This document shows, in pieces, positions 1 to 11,110 of a stretch of DNA of 64,000 nt (positions within the stretch are counted from its first letter, which is position 1; every line of letters begins with the position of its first letter). Made by a program: the position numbers and the translations under genes. Source of the DNA: Adiantum capillus-veneris (taxonomy: Eukaryota > Streptophyta > Polypodiopsida > Polypodiales > Pteridaceae); NCBI GenBank assembly GCA_014529385.2, contig CM043969.1:71698676-71762675 (forward strand), written 5' to 3'. The notes under the pieces were generated by a model. The model saw nothing but the letters and a program-made list of their open reading frames with translations, searched no databases and was not told the DNA's origin.

Positions 1-60
1 AATGTCATAGTTATTGTACTATAACAACAACAAGAGGCTTCAAGACCTATGTGACGAATC

Positions 61-160
61 TTTTATGTGTGTGTATGTATACGTATGTATGTATGTATAC
101 ATACACACACACACACACACATATGCACACAAATACACATATGTGGATGTGTGTGTGTAC
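61..160. repeat. TG/CA simple-sequence tract
   Basis: Alternating TG, TATG and AC dinucleotides, including a clean AC run at about 103-120. The open frame through it consists only of Thr/His/Cys/Val/Met repeats and is not a gene. Confidence 0.9.
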
Positions 161-834
161 TCAAGTAGGGTATGATACTCATATTCTCAAATTTTCAAGG
201 AACCTAATGTGTACACAAAAGGAGGTTGTCCTACATTTCCTCAATGTCCAATCACACATTTAACAAAGCAACAATTATACCAAATGGTTGGTATAGTATA
301 GATTGTGCGCAAGGAAATAGGTTCAAGCTGGTTGAATACAATCTTCTCTCTCAAGGAGGAATATGCTTTTGTAATTAGAGAACAAATAGAGATCAATGGT
401 ATGCATGATTTTAGTCACAACCTCAATTTTACACCACGTCCTTCAGTTTAGCATAATGGCCAAAACTCCTACAAAAATAAACAATTGAGCAACTTTACTT
501 TGCTTTCATTTCTATCACATTTTAAGATGCAAATGATGTGAAAGTGTCATAAAAACTAATATCTAACCAACCCAAATGATTTTCTCATATTAAACTGATC
601 ACTTAATGTGGGAGAATACACGGGAACAAGGGTTAAGATATATACATGTGCTTATAGATCTATCCCAAGGCGGGGCCAATGGTAAAGGGGCCCAAATGAG
701 AGATGGTCTATCAAAGAGCAAGGCTAACCAATGGAGCATAAGACCTTAGGGTTAGCTTCATTGAAGACCTCCAATAATGTGTGTAAAGTACTTTGACCTT
801 AGGTAAGCTAGGGCTGAGCTTGAGGTGGGAACCC
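161..834. other. AT-rich stretch without a recognised gene
   Basis: No long open frame, TE terminus or RNA gene was seen. The sequence is AT-rich and looks like ordinary intergenic DNA or old unrecognisable TE remains. Confidence 0.5.
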
Positions 835-1030
835 GGCCCAAGCTCGAGGTACTTGTCCTGCTTGAGGTGCTTGTTGTGCTTGAGGTGCTTATCATGCTTG
901 AGGTGCTTGATTAAGATGTTTGAGGTGCTTGATTGGCTCCATGCTTGAGGTGCTTGACTTGCTACATGATTAAGGTGCTTGAGGTGCCTTGAGATGCTTG
1001 CCTGAGATGCTTGCCTGAGATGCTTGTGGG
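835..1030. repeat. Degenerate GCTTGAGGT tandem repeat
   Basis: The core GCTTGAGGTGCTT recurs roughly every 16-35 bp with substitutions and indels, drifting to GAGATGCTTGCCT in the last copies. It is a decayed minisatellite with no coding frame. Confidence 0.8.
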
Positions 1031-1147
1031 AACACCCCCTAGTTCAAGTGCTTTGTCATGCTTAATGACTAAGGGGCTTGCTCATCCAAAGTCAAAAAGA
1101 TCCCTACAAGGAGGGGGGCGAGACCTACAAGGGGGGGGATGAGAGAG

Positions 1148-1148
<1 letters not shown>

Positions 1149-1215
<67 letters not shown>
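1149..1215. repeat. (AC)n microsatellite
   Basis: An uninterrupted AC array of about 67 bp. The frame through it is a Thr-His repeat artefact. Confidence 0.97.
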
Positions 1216-1217
<2 letters not shown>

Positions 1218-3834
1218 AGGGAAGCCCCAGCTTGAAGAGGCAGCAAGGACACTTGTCAAGTTCTTCCTCATGTTGCCCTCATGGTGTGCCTGAAACCTAT
1301 TGGTTGGCCACCCAAGGGGTCCAATGATAATTTAGGATATTTAATTAATTGATTTTGCATTTATCAAGTCCTCTCTCTCAAAGGGGAAAGGGGGACACTT
1401 GTCCCAAGGCTACCCATGTTGCTTGTAATGGCTCCTGCTTGTGATTGGCTAGGCCTGGAGGGGTCCAATGAGCTTCAAGCATGAGCTACAAGGGGGGGTC
1501 GACCCAAGCAAGCTAGGGGGGTGCTTAGGGGGTATACTCACCCACACACACTCACAAACACTCTCATGGTGTGCTATGCAAAGGCAAGAGCTCCATCTCC
1601 TTTTCCAAGCTCCTTGAGAAGTTGAGAGCCTACACCAACTCTCTTGGCTATGGAATGCAAATCCAACCAAGAGCTATGCTTCAATGCTTAAGCTTGCCAT
1701 TTCCTTCTTCTTCATTACTATGCTATTATGTATGCTAGCAACAAGAGTATGATAAGTGAGGAACTACTTCTTTCTCCTATGAAATGTTTCTTCTTCCTCT
1801 TCCCTACCCTCATTCCCTACTAGCTCTCTCCACCTTCGAAGGTGTTTGAGGTCTTGGAATTGAGACTTGGGATAGTTAATGCTTTCTACAAGTGCATGTT
1901 GTCATATTCTCTACACTCTCTCTCTTGCAAAAGTATTGTTCATGCCTAGTTAATTAAGTGTTATGATAGAGTTTCTACTACCAATTAAGTTCACCCTCTA
2001 TGCTCTCAAAATTGCTCACTCTAATTCTCTTAATTCCGCTATTCTCTAAGTTCATAGGCCATTTCCATTACAGAAAGTGTACATGAACAAATATAGTGCA
2101 CCTTATCATACTAAGCTGCTTGTGTATTGTTGTGATTAGGTGATGACGTAAACCATTACCATGCTTGTGAACATAGATAAAGATCCAAGAGAAGCATAGA
2201 GAGAGCAGCATAGATGTAATCACATTCTTAATATTAAAAGCAAGTTAGCTCATCTCTTTTTGTACTTGAAGCTTTTCTGGTACATTGGAACTATGAGCCC
2301 TTATATTTTCACAACTCTACTCTTAGACATGAAAATTTGGTAGCAGTTTTGTCAACTCTAGGTAGACCAAGGGAAAGATGGTCTTCTTGCCATATAGAAA
2401 GTTATGATGTACATTTCTACCATGTCTTGCTCATAAGGAAGAAGCAATGATAGAAGTAAGTAAGAGAATGGAGTAGAGACATTGAATTCAATTGTGTTCT
2501 TATTGTTGAAGCCAATTCTAGAACCCACTCCATTTTCAAAAAAGCTTTATTTTTACATTGATTTCAGACGGCTTCATCTCTTCACACCATGCTAACTTAC
2601 CTAATCTGTATAATCCACGTTGATAGCATTGCTAAACAAAGATACACCAGAAGGAGGCGACTCTCTCTCTTTCTCTTACTCTCTCTCTCACACGATAGAA
2701 GTAGAGCACTCTGAAGTTTTTTGAACAAGGGCTAGCACCTCATGAAAAAAATGTCTATGAGAAGCTCCCAAGCTTGGTATCAAAGAATGCTTTGTAGAAT
2801 CTTACATATATTTATGTTTGGTAGAATGTTGAAGAGGTTGTGCAGTGCATTACTTTTAGAAATGCAATAGAATATACATGTAGGAAAAGAGTATTGATAA
2901 TGTTTCACTTAGAAGAGGAGATATTCTTACAAGAATAGAAGCGATGTTTCTTGGCCGAAGCAACGCACGGGTCACATACTAGTACATAATATAGATAGAA
3001 CCAATGAGTGACACGTGGATGCCCTCTCTTTCCTTGAAATTTTAAGCTCCATTATATATAGTATAGATATGGACTCACATGGGTTTCAACAACCCACACG
3101 CACCTGCGTGGTGAGCCCTAATGTCGAAGTGCTGGGTTCAAATTTCAAATCCTGGCGCACATTGACTTCTTTTTGCACACTTCTCGTGCCTTGAGATTCA
3201 TGCGCTTCACCCTCTACCGTCGATCCCACCACCTTGGGACATTTAAGACCTCGTATCGAATAGTGCTTAGCCTCCCCTCCCCCTCGCATTATCTAACATA
3301 GGGTTTGAGGGGTGGGATCCATGGTGTTCGTCCCCGATGGGAATCTCAAGGCGAATGTGCAGTCCATAAAAAACGTGCCCTTGTTTTTCGCCAAGTGTTT
3401 TGAACCCGAAACCTTCGCCTAATGAGGCTCATGGTTAACCACGTCACTCACGTGCATCATGTGATTTCATAGGCAAACATAAGATTTAAAAATAAACTCG
3501 AATGTCCACTCTCTCGTGTCTTAGTTTACTAAGTTTACTTGTAAAAATCAGACGACGTTACACCTCTCGTGATTCTCGCTCGTAGATGGATCCCATGACA
3601 AAGGTTTCATTTAATTAACAACACAAAGCCCCCTCCCCCCACCCCCCCCAATGCCATTTTTGGCTGGCCAATGACATAGAGCACGCAATCCGCTTGGCTG
3701 CAGCTGCGCAACGGCCTACTTCACTCCCTACTTCTCGGTTTTTCGTATGCCCTCCATAATTTTGCGCTGCTGATTCCAAGTTCGTGAAGCCTTCTTCATT
3801 CAGTGCTTTCGACTGTTCAAGCTGCATCAAGGTA
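1216..3834. other. Gene-free intergenic stretch
   Basis: Only short, unrelated open frames occur on either strand. No LTR, TIR, transposase or retroelement motif was recognised. Short CT-rich runs lie near 2,660-2,690 and a C-rich segment near 3,625-3,650. No host exon could be supported. Confidence 0.5.
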
Positions 3835-3841
3835 CCCCCCC

Positions 3842-3872
<31 letters not shown>

Positions 3873-3885
3873 AAAAAAAAAAAAA
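3835..3885. repeat. Poly-C (28) followed by poly-A (23)
   Basis: Twenty-eight C at 3835-3862 run directly into twenty-three A at 3863-3885. The tract abuts the left arm of the inverted repeat that starts at 3886. Exact lengths may be uncertain because homopolymers are error-prone in sequencing. Confidence 0.95.
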
Positions 3886-4016
3886 CTCGACTGAAAACAC
3901 ATGCATCATTGATTAAAAACAACAGAGGCGTTTGAGGAAAAAGCAATAGCTAGTTAGTGAGTGTGTGTTTGTTTGGGGAGTTTTGATGCAGGGTTTTTAA
4001 TCTGATTTCTCCCCCC

Positions 4017-4066
<50 letters not shown>

Positions 4067-4165
4067 CTATTACTTTATCCTCAATCGGCTCTGTTGTTTT
4101 GAATCAATGATGCATGTGTTTTCAGTCGAGTTGAGTTTTGCTGCAGGGTTTTTTATCTGATTTTT
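3886..4165. repeat. Inverted plus direct repeat around an (AC)n array
   Basis: The 42-bp arm at 3886-3927 is the reverse complement of 4089-4130 with one mismatch. Between them is an AC array at 4020-4063. A second, direct repeat of about 31 bp (core TGCAGGGTTTT) lies at 3980-4010 and again at 4135-4165. This suggests local duplication plus inversion, or a small fold-back element. No transposase-type termini were recognised. Confidence 0.85.
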
Positions 4166-4336
4166 TTTTTTTCCTGACCATTGAAGTGACCGCATGAGGA
4201 TGAACCATCTAATTAGAAGTTTCTTGTTAAGTTTATATATTTTGAGCGATGGATATGGGTTAGGTAGTCACAGAACAGTTTTCGAGACACAATTGAGCGA
4301 AGACCTAGGTTTTATGTAGTTGCTTCAAGAGGGTGG

Positions 4337-4711
4337 TTGGGGGGCACATTGACTGAGGGTCAGTCAATTGAGAACATAGGATTGAGTCACTCGACCATCC
4401 CTCTCAAGCCTAGTGTCGCTCCGGGTGTTTCCTTCATATGTCTGAGGCCCCTACCTACAACATTTATTTCGATGATTTCCCAAGACTTCTGGCCTCTTCG
4501 CATGGGGGCACCTCCGACCGTGCCTGCAATGAGTGTCATGCCTTCTCTTCTGTCCACAACACCTCTCCTATTCAATTGCATCCTCCCGAGACCTCTTCGA
4601 GTGAGTCGGGCTAAACGCCCTCATGTGGCGGTATCAGTGTGGGATGGAACATCGACCTTGTTGAAATACTACGAAGAGCGATGGTCTCATGTATACAGAG
4701 GCTATTTGTGA
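4337..4711 (+). CDS. Unrecognised 124-aa open frame
   Basis: ATG-initiated frame of 124 codons that resembles no family I recognise. It has no obvious transmembrane, zinc-binding or repeat motif, and an overlapping open frame on the other strand weakens the case. No splice sites, promoter or neighbouring exons could be tied to it. It may be a chance frame in a relatively GC-rich stretch. Reported because it is the longest frame in the first 5.5 kb. Confidence 0.12.
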   Translation: MGGTLTEGQSIENIGLSHSTIPLKPSVAPGVSFICLRPLPTTFISMISQDFWPLRMGAPPTVPAMSVMPSLLSTTPLLFNCILPRPLRVSRAKRPHVAVSVWDGTSTLLKYYEERWSHVYRGYL

Positions 4712-5372
4712 CCGAAAGATTGGGAGGAAGTTACATTGCAGTTAAACAATGAGGTCATTGGCACGTTTACACTGGAGCAGGTTAGGAATTGCATAAACAC
4801 TCTTAGAAAAAATACAAAAAAGAAAAGTAAAAAACAACCACCATTGGGGGAATGAGGACCACATGGGAATACTTCAAGGTGGTCGACTCCCTGTGGTCGT
4901 GCACTCCACGATGTGTCGGGATTCCGGGAGCCTTTAATAGTGCTAGCTGGCATAGCCATCATGCAGGGGCCATGTCACGAGGCTATGTCAACCACCAACC
5001 TTAGTTGTTGGTTTCTTTTTGGTTATTTTTATTTAATTTTTGGGAACCTCTTTTGAAGTCGCAAATGACCGGACATTGTATGGCGAGTGTGTTCACCCGC
5101 ATCAGTGAAGGGCAAGTCACCACGAGGATGGTCGGGCAAGTCGGCACTGAAATTTGAGCAGTAAAAGTATGTCTAGGCTCAGTTCAAAGTCATTTAGGCC
5201 CCACGCGGTGCTTATAAGTTGGTGGGTACCAGGAAATTCACTTAAAAGAGGCAAAGTGGACACATGGTGGCCCCAGATTATCTTGCCGGACTCACATGAA
5301 GAGGAGGCGCCCAATTTTGAGAGGGGAGGCTGCTTCTCCTTCATTAAGTGAACTCTTGTGTGTGTGAGTAGC

Positions 5373-5557
5373 CCCCTTTGAATATAGAAACGTGATGCCC
5401 CACTTGAGGGCTTTTCATCTATATGTACAATTGTGTGGGTACCGTGCTACGGGCCGGTTTCAAATTTCCCCTTTGAATACAGAAACGTGATGCCCCACTT
5501 GAGGGCTTTTCATCTATATGTACAATTGTGTGGGTACCGTGCTACGGGCTGGTTTCA
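5373..5557. repeat. 90-bp unit duplicated in tandem
   Basis: Unit 1 (5373-5462) and unit 2 (5468-5557) are nearly identical, starting CCCCTTTGAATA and ending GGTTTCA, with a 95-bp period. The first two-thirds of the unit recurs, diverged, at 16287-16352 on the far side of element E. The repeat could be a remnant of LTR or flanking sequence of that element. Confidence 0.85.
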
Positions 5558-5899
5558 TGATTCCGTCCCCAGCAGGGCTAGAAAAATACATTTTTCCTAA
5601 TCGATCAAAATAAGGGGAAATTTGAAATTCTCTCGGTTTTCAGGTCAAAATTTGAAGCTTTTGCCAGTAATTACACTAAAACTTGTGTAAATTTTCCGGT
5701 TTTCTTAAAGGCAAGCTCAAAATCTAACCGGGATTTTATAATTTTCAGCCGGTTAAAATACACTAGACCTTGGTTTTTTTCTAACACTGGTCCCCAAGAT
5801 AGAATCATAGGACAAATAACACCACGGAAGAGGGTTCCTCTTTACAGGACAGACAAGCTGTTCCTCCTCCAGTGTTCGAGTGTCGTGAAAGTTCTCGGC

Positions 5900-7823
5900 C
5901 ACCCATGTTTGTACCTTTTGTTGATGTGAATGCTCCACAAGTCCAGGGGTTTATGACTGGGACAAGTAGAAGAGGATGCATTCAGGACACACTTGGTTGT
6001 TGCTATGATTGTGTTTACTCGGTTGGTGCAGAATCCTAGGTTTATGGAATTTCTGCAAGCACCACCAATGCCACAGCAGACAAGGAAATTCTCTCATGTA
6101 GGAGAGTCCGTTGAGGCTCAAGCTCAGGTCCCTTATGTGTCCTAGCCAGTGTAACAGGGAACGGACGGAACGCAGCCCAAATGTTTCGAAACGGTGTTCC
6201 GAACGAGTTCTGCTCCCGAAATGGAGTCGAGATCGAAACACTGTTCCGGAACGGGGTGTAACCGGAACGGTGTTTTGGAACGGCAGAATGTGGGGCAGAA
6301 CGGGCAAAAGTAGGCATTTGGGGACACGTTTCGGGGCTGTTTGAGGGCACGTTTTGGGGCTGATTCGTTCTGGCCTCCCCTCCTCCTCCTTGTTCCCGTC
6401 CCATTCTGGACACTCCCGTTCTCGTTCCCATTTCGGGTAACGTTGGATCCAATAGGGCAGGGAGCACTCGCATGTTGCGGAGTCAGTTGGGGCTCCAAGA
6501 CAAATTCCTTCTGTCCATAAACAGGTGGTTAGGACGCCTATTCCACAGGTTGAACTGACACCTTTCGGAGTCCAAATGTTGCATTAAATGGACAGGGAAA
6601 CAGCTTGCAAGCTATGCAACAGGTTCTTTCACCACCCACAGTACATCCTGGGTATTTTGGGGCGGATCTTTGTTTCAGAGCATGACTGGTTATGTGCCTG
6701 GAAACCAGCAATATATGCAAGGAACAGTCTTTGGGGTATGCAAGGCATGATGCCAAATCCCATGTATGGTAACATTGGCATGCAACAAGGGTTTCAGTGC
6801 AATCATGGCCAGTTTGGGGTGCCACAGGGCAATTTTGGTATGGATGGTTTTTCCGACCAGCAGTCAGATATGGCACCGGTGACTCAGAATGTCAATGGCC
6901 AAGAGGCGCCGATGATCCCTATTACAGTGGCCATGTTGCAGACAATTCCCTATGATAATTTGGAAGCACAAGAAAAGCCAAAAGCATACAAAGAAGGTGT
7001 TGCAATTGTTAAGTTTGATACTTTCATCGGCTTTGAGGATAAAAGAGGCTCTCAATTTCTTCCAGCAGTTTGATAGTGCTTATGCAGGGGGGGATTTTAC
7101 AGAAGCCTCCAAGGTCAGGAAAGCTGCCACTTTCTTGAAAGGCAATGCGCTTACATGGTGGACGACGCTGTTTATGCAAGGACAAGCACCTGCCACAAGG
7201 GTATACTTCAAGCAAATGCTTGCATCTGCACCACTGTCAAATGAATCTGAAGGCGATGTCATGACGGATTGGCACCAACTCACTGCGGCTACTTGCAAGA
7301 GCCTAGAGGAGTACGATCGGACGTTCTGTAAAGCGTTGCTCTCAGGAACCTCCTATAGGTTTGTGCCATTGACAGAGCAGATTGAGAAGTATTGTTGTGA
7401 GCTGCCTAAAGGGCTTTGAAAGTTGAAACTATTCTACAAAGAACTAAGTGGCCACCCTTACTCAACTTATGGCAGTTGCCAAAACTGGTCATGCCTTGTT
7501 GAACAATGGGTTTCAGGGCAACGTGAAAGGGAGTCAGCAAAATAAAATTTCAGCAAAGAGCCCCTTTGTGAAAGTAACTGTTGAAGCGTCCCAAGGGTCA
7601 GAAAAGACAGGGAAAGCTAAGGACTCAGCCGAGACGTCTGAAGGACAGGCCAAGAAAAAGAAAAGGAAGCCTTTTGTGTGTAAGTCGCTAGAGGAAAAAA
7701 AGGCTTTAATGGCTGAGAACAAATGCTTTAGATGCAAGTAGCCTGGCCATTTTGTTGCAGATTGTCCCGAGAGGAGGAGGCTAGCTACTCAGAGGACAGG
7801 AGAGGGAAGAATCCCAAACCCAT
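5900..7823 (+). pseudogene. gag of element E (broken)
   Basis: Gag packages the element's RNA into virus-like particles. An N-terminal Pro/Gln/Met-rich region lies before 6,950. The retrotransposon-gag core follows at about 7,050-7,420, with the family hallmark ALTWW near 7,150. A Lys-rich linker (7,600-7,700) leads into a CCHC zinc knuckle at 7,723-7,770. At least one frameshift near 7,043 separates the first part from the core. A TAG at 7,738-7,740 sits inside the knuckle (CFRC, then stop, then PGHFVADC), where relatives usually carry Gln or Glu. The insert near 6,147 also breaks it. The frame is cut at 7,823 by A1. Confidence 0.8.
6147..6443. mobile_element. Possible MITE, GGAACGG-rich, inside gag of E
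   Basis: A segment dense in GGAACGG and its complement interrupts the gag-like frame. Its edges are loosely inverted: CCAGTGTAACAGGGAACG on the left against CGTTCCCATTTCGGGTAACG on the right. The gag-like peptides on the two sides resemble each other (frame HVGESVEAQ before, HVAESVGAP after), so flanking sequence may be duplicated. hAT-type non-autonomous elements can look like this, but no clean 8-bp target duplication was found, so the class is a guess. Confidence 0.35.
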
Positions 7824-9076
7824 TGGTAGGTGCAGCAGAATGAATGTTTGCGCTTTGCTCAAGATGAGTGCTCCGAACTGTGCTCAAGGTTCCTTTTGTT
7901 CTTATGGAAGGTAGAGCCTTCCGTTCTTAATGAGAGAATGCTATGATCACAAACAAAGTGAATGGACACTGTGCGTGCAAGTGTATGAGACTGAGAGATA
8001 GAGAGAGAAGAGAGATACGACACCAGAGACATTGTAAAACCCTCCTCCCAAGGCCCCACTCTCATCGGCGAGAGTGGTCTACTATTGATTGCACAATCTG
8101 GTACAATGGGATGCATGAGACTGATGCAAGTCTAGGCTATGTCACGATGACGACGGTGATGACGAAGTCGACCTAAGGGCTGAAATCTGCAATCTTTCTA
8201 CTGCTGTCCAAAAACGCTATGGGCTGAAATCTGCGACTAAGCCAAAAACGCTGATTTTGGGGGCCGTTTTTGGTGGGTCTTTGACGCTGAAAATCTGCAG
8301 GTTTAGGGCTGAAAACAAAGGTTCTTAAGGCTGAAAACTGATGGTCTTTCCGGGCCTGAATCTGCTACCTTTAGGGGCTGAATCTGCAACTACTTCATTG
8401 CTGAAAATCGCTGCATTGCTGTGGGTGGTATCTGCTGAAAACGCTGGATCTAGGACCAAAAACGCTAGAGATGCTGATGACAAAAACGCTGGCCTGTTGT
8501 CTTGTCAAAAACGCTAGCTCCTGTGGTCTTCTTGCGATGATAACTGATGCAAAACGCTAGGCATTGGGGGGTATGGCAATGATGTGCTGGTGCAAAAAAC
8601 GCCCGGCAATGCTGATGAAGAAACGCAGGATGGGGGGGATCTGCTCCTTGGAGGGAATCCACCAAGGCTTGGTCTTGCTGAGAAGTTGCCTGCTGAGCTT
8701 GGCTCCTGTTGCCTCTTCTGCCATTTAGTGCTAGCTCTAGTTTGCATATATACAAACTTAGCAAAATTGCCCTACCTACTTTCCAACAAAAGTCTTAAAA
8801 ATAATAAGTAAAAAATGTCAAAAATAGGTAAAATAGGCTAAATGCACTGGAAAATTCCCCTAAAGAATTCTGATGGATTCTGATGGGAATGCTTATGATC
8901 ATGCTGTGTGCAACTAGAGGATATGCATCTACACTAAGTGTCTGCGCATGCACAGTCTACAAATAGACTCACAAAAGTGCCAGATCGATTCTAAATCTAG
9001 ACTGACTGGATTGACTGAACCCTTGTCGTGCTATAGCTTGTCCATGGACACATAGGGTTGGATGTGTCACGTGACA
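7824..9076 (-). repeat. 3' LTR of A1
   Basis: 1,253 bp. A TATA-like motif (GTATATAT on the minus strand) lies near 8745-8752. The U3-like part is filled with short degenerate motifs, CTGAAATCTGC and AAAACGCT, between about 8,170 and 8,620. The outer base differs from the partner LTR (TGGTAGG here against TGTTAGG), probably a point mutation at the terminus. Confidence 0.9.
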
Positions 9077-10522
9077 TCCCCTCATTTTCAAAGTGAGGTA
9101 CTGGTACCGAATTGTATGGCGTCGAGGGAGATCGCCAATAGCATCCGGAATCCTAAAAGGGACTCTTCGTCGGCCCACTCTGATGTGTGGGTCGTGTGGT
9201 ACTTGAATGTCATAAAGGTCTGCAACGCTTGCTTCTTTGGGCCGCGCCGAAAGCGACACAAAGTCTTCTTTGGCTCCTTCAATGGCCAAAGTCTTCTTTG
9301 GCTCCTTCTTTGGGCCACGCCAAAAGCGACACAAAGTCTTCTTTGGCTCCTTCAATGCTTGAACTTCGTCGAGAGTCATGCTTCTTTCTTCTTCAAGAAT
9401 CTCCATGGCTGAAAATTCCTGAAACCAATTCCAACACAAAACCATGAACATACCTATTCCATGTGAAGTGTGTAGAAAAAATATTGTCTTCCTCAAAGAC
9501 TGTGCATGCAATGTAGATGAACAAAGAGACGGAGTGCTAACTTGTTCACCACACACACGCAAACAATGAGATCGAATCTTTCTCTTAGAATCTAGAGCAA
9601 TCAACTGTGGCAAAACACAATGGAAATGCCCATGCTTGGTGCTCATATTTTCATGTGCTCTTTCTACAACTGTGTCATACCAAGGAAGAGACATGGAATG
9701 TGACTTCCTTGAATGCATACTTTTCAGCTTTTCATGAACAATCCGCATATATTTGTGCTCATTCATGAGGGAAACGTGCTCAACGTACAATATGTCATTC
9801 CTAGGAAAAGGGATCACATAAAGACACTGACGAAAATACAGGAAACGATCACGAATGAAACACTCGAACAATGCGTGCGTATCAATCATGCGAACACATA
9901 ATACTTCCTGTGAGGGTTCTTTGGACCTAGGCTCAGGAGCCAAGATTAGTTCTTCCTGAATGATCGAATCGTCCTGTGGTGGTTCTTTGGACCTCGACTC
10001 GAAAGCCAAGATCAGTTCTTCGTGATTGATCGAATCTACAACGAGGTTAGCTTCGCTAGAAAAAGCATCAACTAACTCATCATCCTTGTGAACAATCACA
10101 TCATCTTCATGCAACTCATCATGCTTGTGAGAAATCACATCTTGATCATGGAAATCATCATGCTTATCATTATCATTCAAATCATCATGCTTATCATTGT
10201 CATTCAAATCATCATGCTTCTCACAATCATGCAAATCCTGTGTGTCATGCTTTGGAGAAGAAGAGACTGAGAGAGTCACCTTTTCCCGAATCTCTTGCAT
10301 CTGTGCCTGAGCTTGAGAAACGAGTCGCAAGAACTCTTTCATGTGTTGGTCGCTCTTTCCTTTGACAGCGGCTGCCATTCTTTCTTGGTGTCTGCGCTCC
10401 ATTTCTGATTTTCTTTCTGCTCTTCTTTCTGCGTGTCTGTGTTCCATTTCTGCCATTCTTTCTGCATGTCTTGCTTCGCGTTCTAACTTTCTTTCCATAA
10501 ATATCTGGTCTAAAGCCTCCAT
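8969..10522 (-). CDS. 517-aa ORF: gag N-terminus fused to Asp/His-rich and unknown domain
   Basis: Residues 1-85 are a charged coiled-coil (Arg/Glu/Met/Ala-rich, many HAER and ERR motifs) as at the start of family-A gag. Residues 90-160 are Asp/His-rich with tandem KHDDLNDND units. Two repeats ending RSKEPPQ/RSKEPSQ follow. Residues about 205-370 form an unrecognised region rich in His, Cys and Arg, starting VLCVRMIDTHAL. The last part contains duplicated EPKKTL segments. The frame ends inside the 3' LTR. The middle and later parts recur in A2 (19,856-21,163) with high similarity and an open frame, so this is a feature of the lineage. Function is unknown. The end matches the 3' end of A4's integrase region, so RT-RNase H-integrase was replaced or deleted. 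Confidence 0.65.
   Translation of the reverse strand: MEALDQIFMERKLEREARHAERMAEMEHRHAERRAERKSEMERRHQERMAAAVKGKSDQHMKEFLRLVSQAQAQMQEIREKVTLSVSSSPKHDTQDLHDCEKHDDLNDNDKHDDLNDNDKHDDFHDQDVISHKHDELHEDDVIVHKDDELVDAFSSEANLVVDSINHEELILAFESRSKEPPQDDSIIQEELILAPEPRSKEPSQEVLCVRMIDTHALFECFIRDRFLYFRQCLYVIPFPRNDILYVEHVSLMNEHKYMRIVHEKLKSMHSRKSHSMSLPWYDTVVERAHENMSTKHGHFHCVLPQLIALDSKRKIRSHCLRVCGEQVSTPSLCSSTLHAQSLRKTIFFLHTSHGIGMFMVLCWNWFQEFSAMEILEEERSMTLDEVQALKEPKKTLCRFWRGPKKEPKKTLAIEGAKEDFVSLSARPKEASVADLYDIQVPHDPHIRVGRRRVPFRIPDAIGDLPRRHTIRYQYLTLKMRGCHVTHPTLCVHGQAIARQGFSQSSQSRFRIDLALL
9077..9098 (-). promoter_or_regulatory. Polypurine tract of A1
   Basis: On the minus strand, AAAATGAGGGGA lies directly before the 3' LTR. 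This purine run primes plus-strand DNA synthesis during reverse transcription. A4 has the matching tract at 34757-34778. Confidence 0.85.
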
Positions 10523-11097
10523 AGGAGTTAGTGCTATCCTTGATGTAGATGGGGAAGGGTCAGAAAACCTCTTGGTGGTGGGGAAAATTCTTCTTCGCCT
10601 CTCTCATGCTCATCACCTCCAAGCGAAGTATCCATTCCGCTTCGAGTGATGACCATGCTGAAGTCGTGGGTTCTTGTGGGTTCTTAAGTTCACGAGGAAC
10701 TTGGGTTCTTGCGGGTCTTGAGTTCTTGAGGGTTCTTGAGTTCTTGAGGTTTTCTTTCGCTTGCAAACCGTGTTTGAGAAGAATCTTCTCTTCACCTGAG
10801 TTCTACTCTTTTCCGCGGGCGCACCCCTTGGCGGCCTTTCGCTCACACCAAGGTTGCTTTTTCCCACCTCACGTCGATTGGCCGGCCGCTAAGTGCACGG
10901 TCCGCTCTCAATGAGTGAAAAGAGACACAAGGGGAGGCTGGACAAGCCCTTCTTTCTTGGGATTCCCGTCACTCTTCAAAAACACGATTAGGAATGGACA
11001 CGCCCAAGCGAGCTTGGGTTCGTGCGACCTCAACAAGCAAAAAAAAATTATGTGGTTCTTGTGGTTCTTTCCTTGAGTGATACAGAACACTGCCAAA

Positions 11098-11109
11098 GCT
11101 CTGATACCA
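11098..11109 (-). promoter_or_regulatory. Primer-binding site of A1 (tRNA-iMet)
   Basis: The minus strand reads TGGTATCAGAGC one base after the 5' LTR, matching the last 12 bases of plant initiator tRNA-Met. This fixes element orientation and the LTR boundary. Confidence 0.93.
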
Positions 11110-11110
11110 A

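Noticed and set aside
4337-4711. Host gene in the first 5.5 kb
   Set aside because: The frame has no recognisable domain, splice context or codon signature; kept only as a low-confidence feature.
8465-8811. Open frames of 75-99 codons inside family-A LTRs, repeated at 11,753, 18,905 and 23,382
   Set aside because: They recur because the LTRs recur. Frames differ between subfamilies and follow the short CTGAAA/AACGCT motifs, so they are not treated as genes.
10088-10270. Ile/Met-rich + strand frame (also at 20,492)
   Set aside because: It is the antisense of the Asp/His-rich repeat in the A1 and A2 ORFs.
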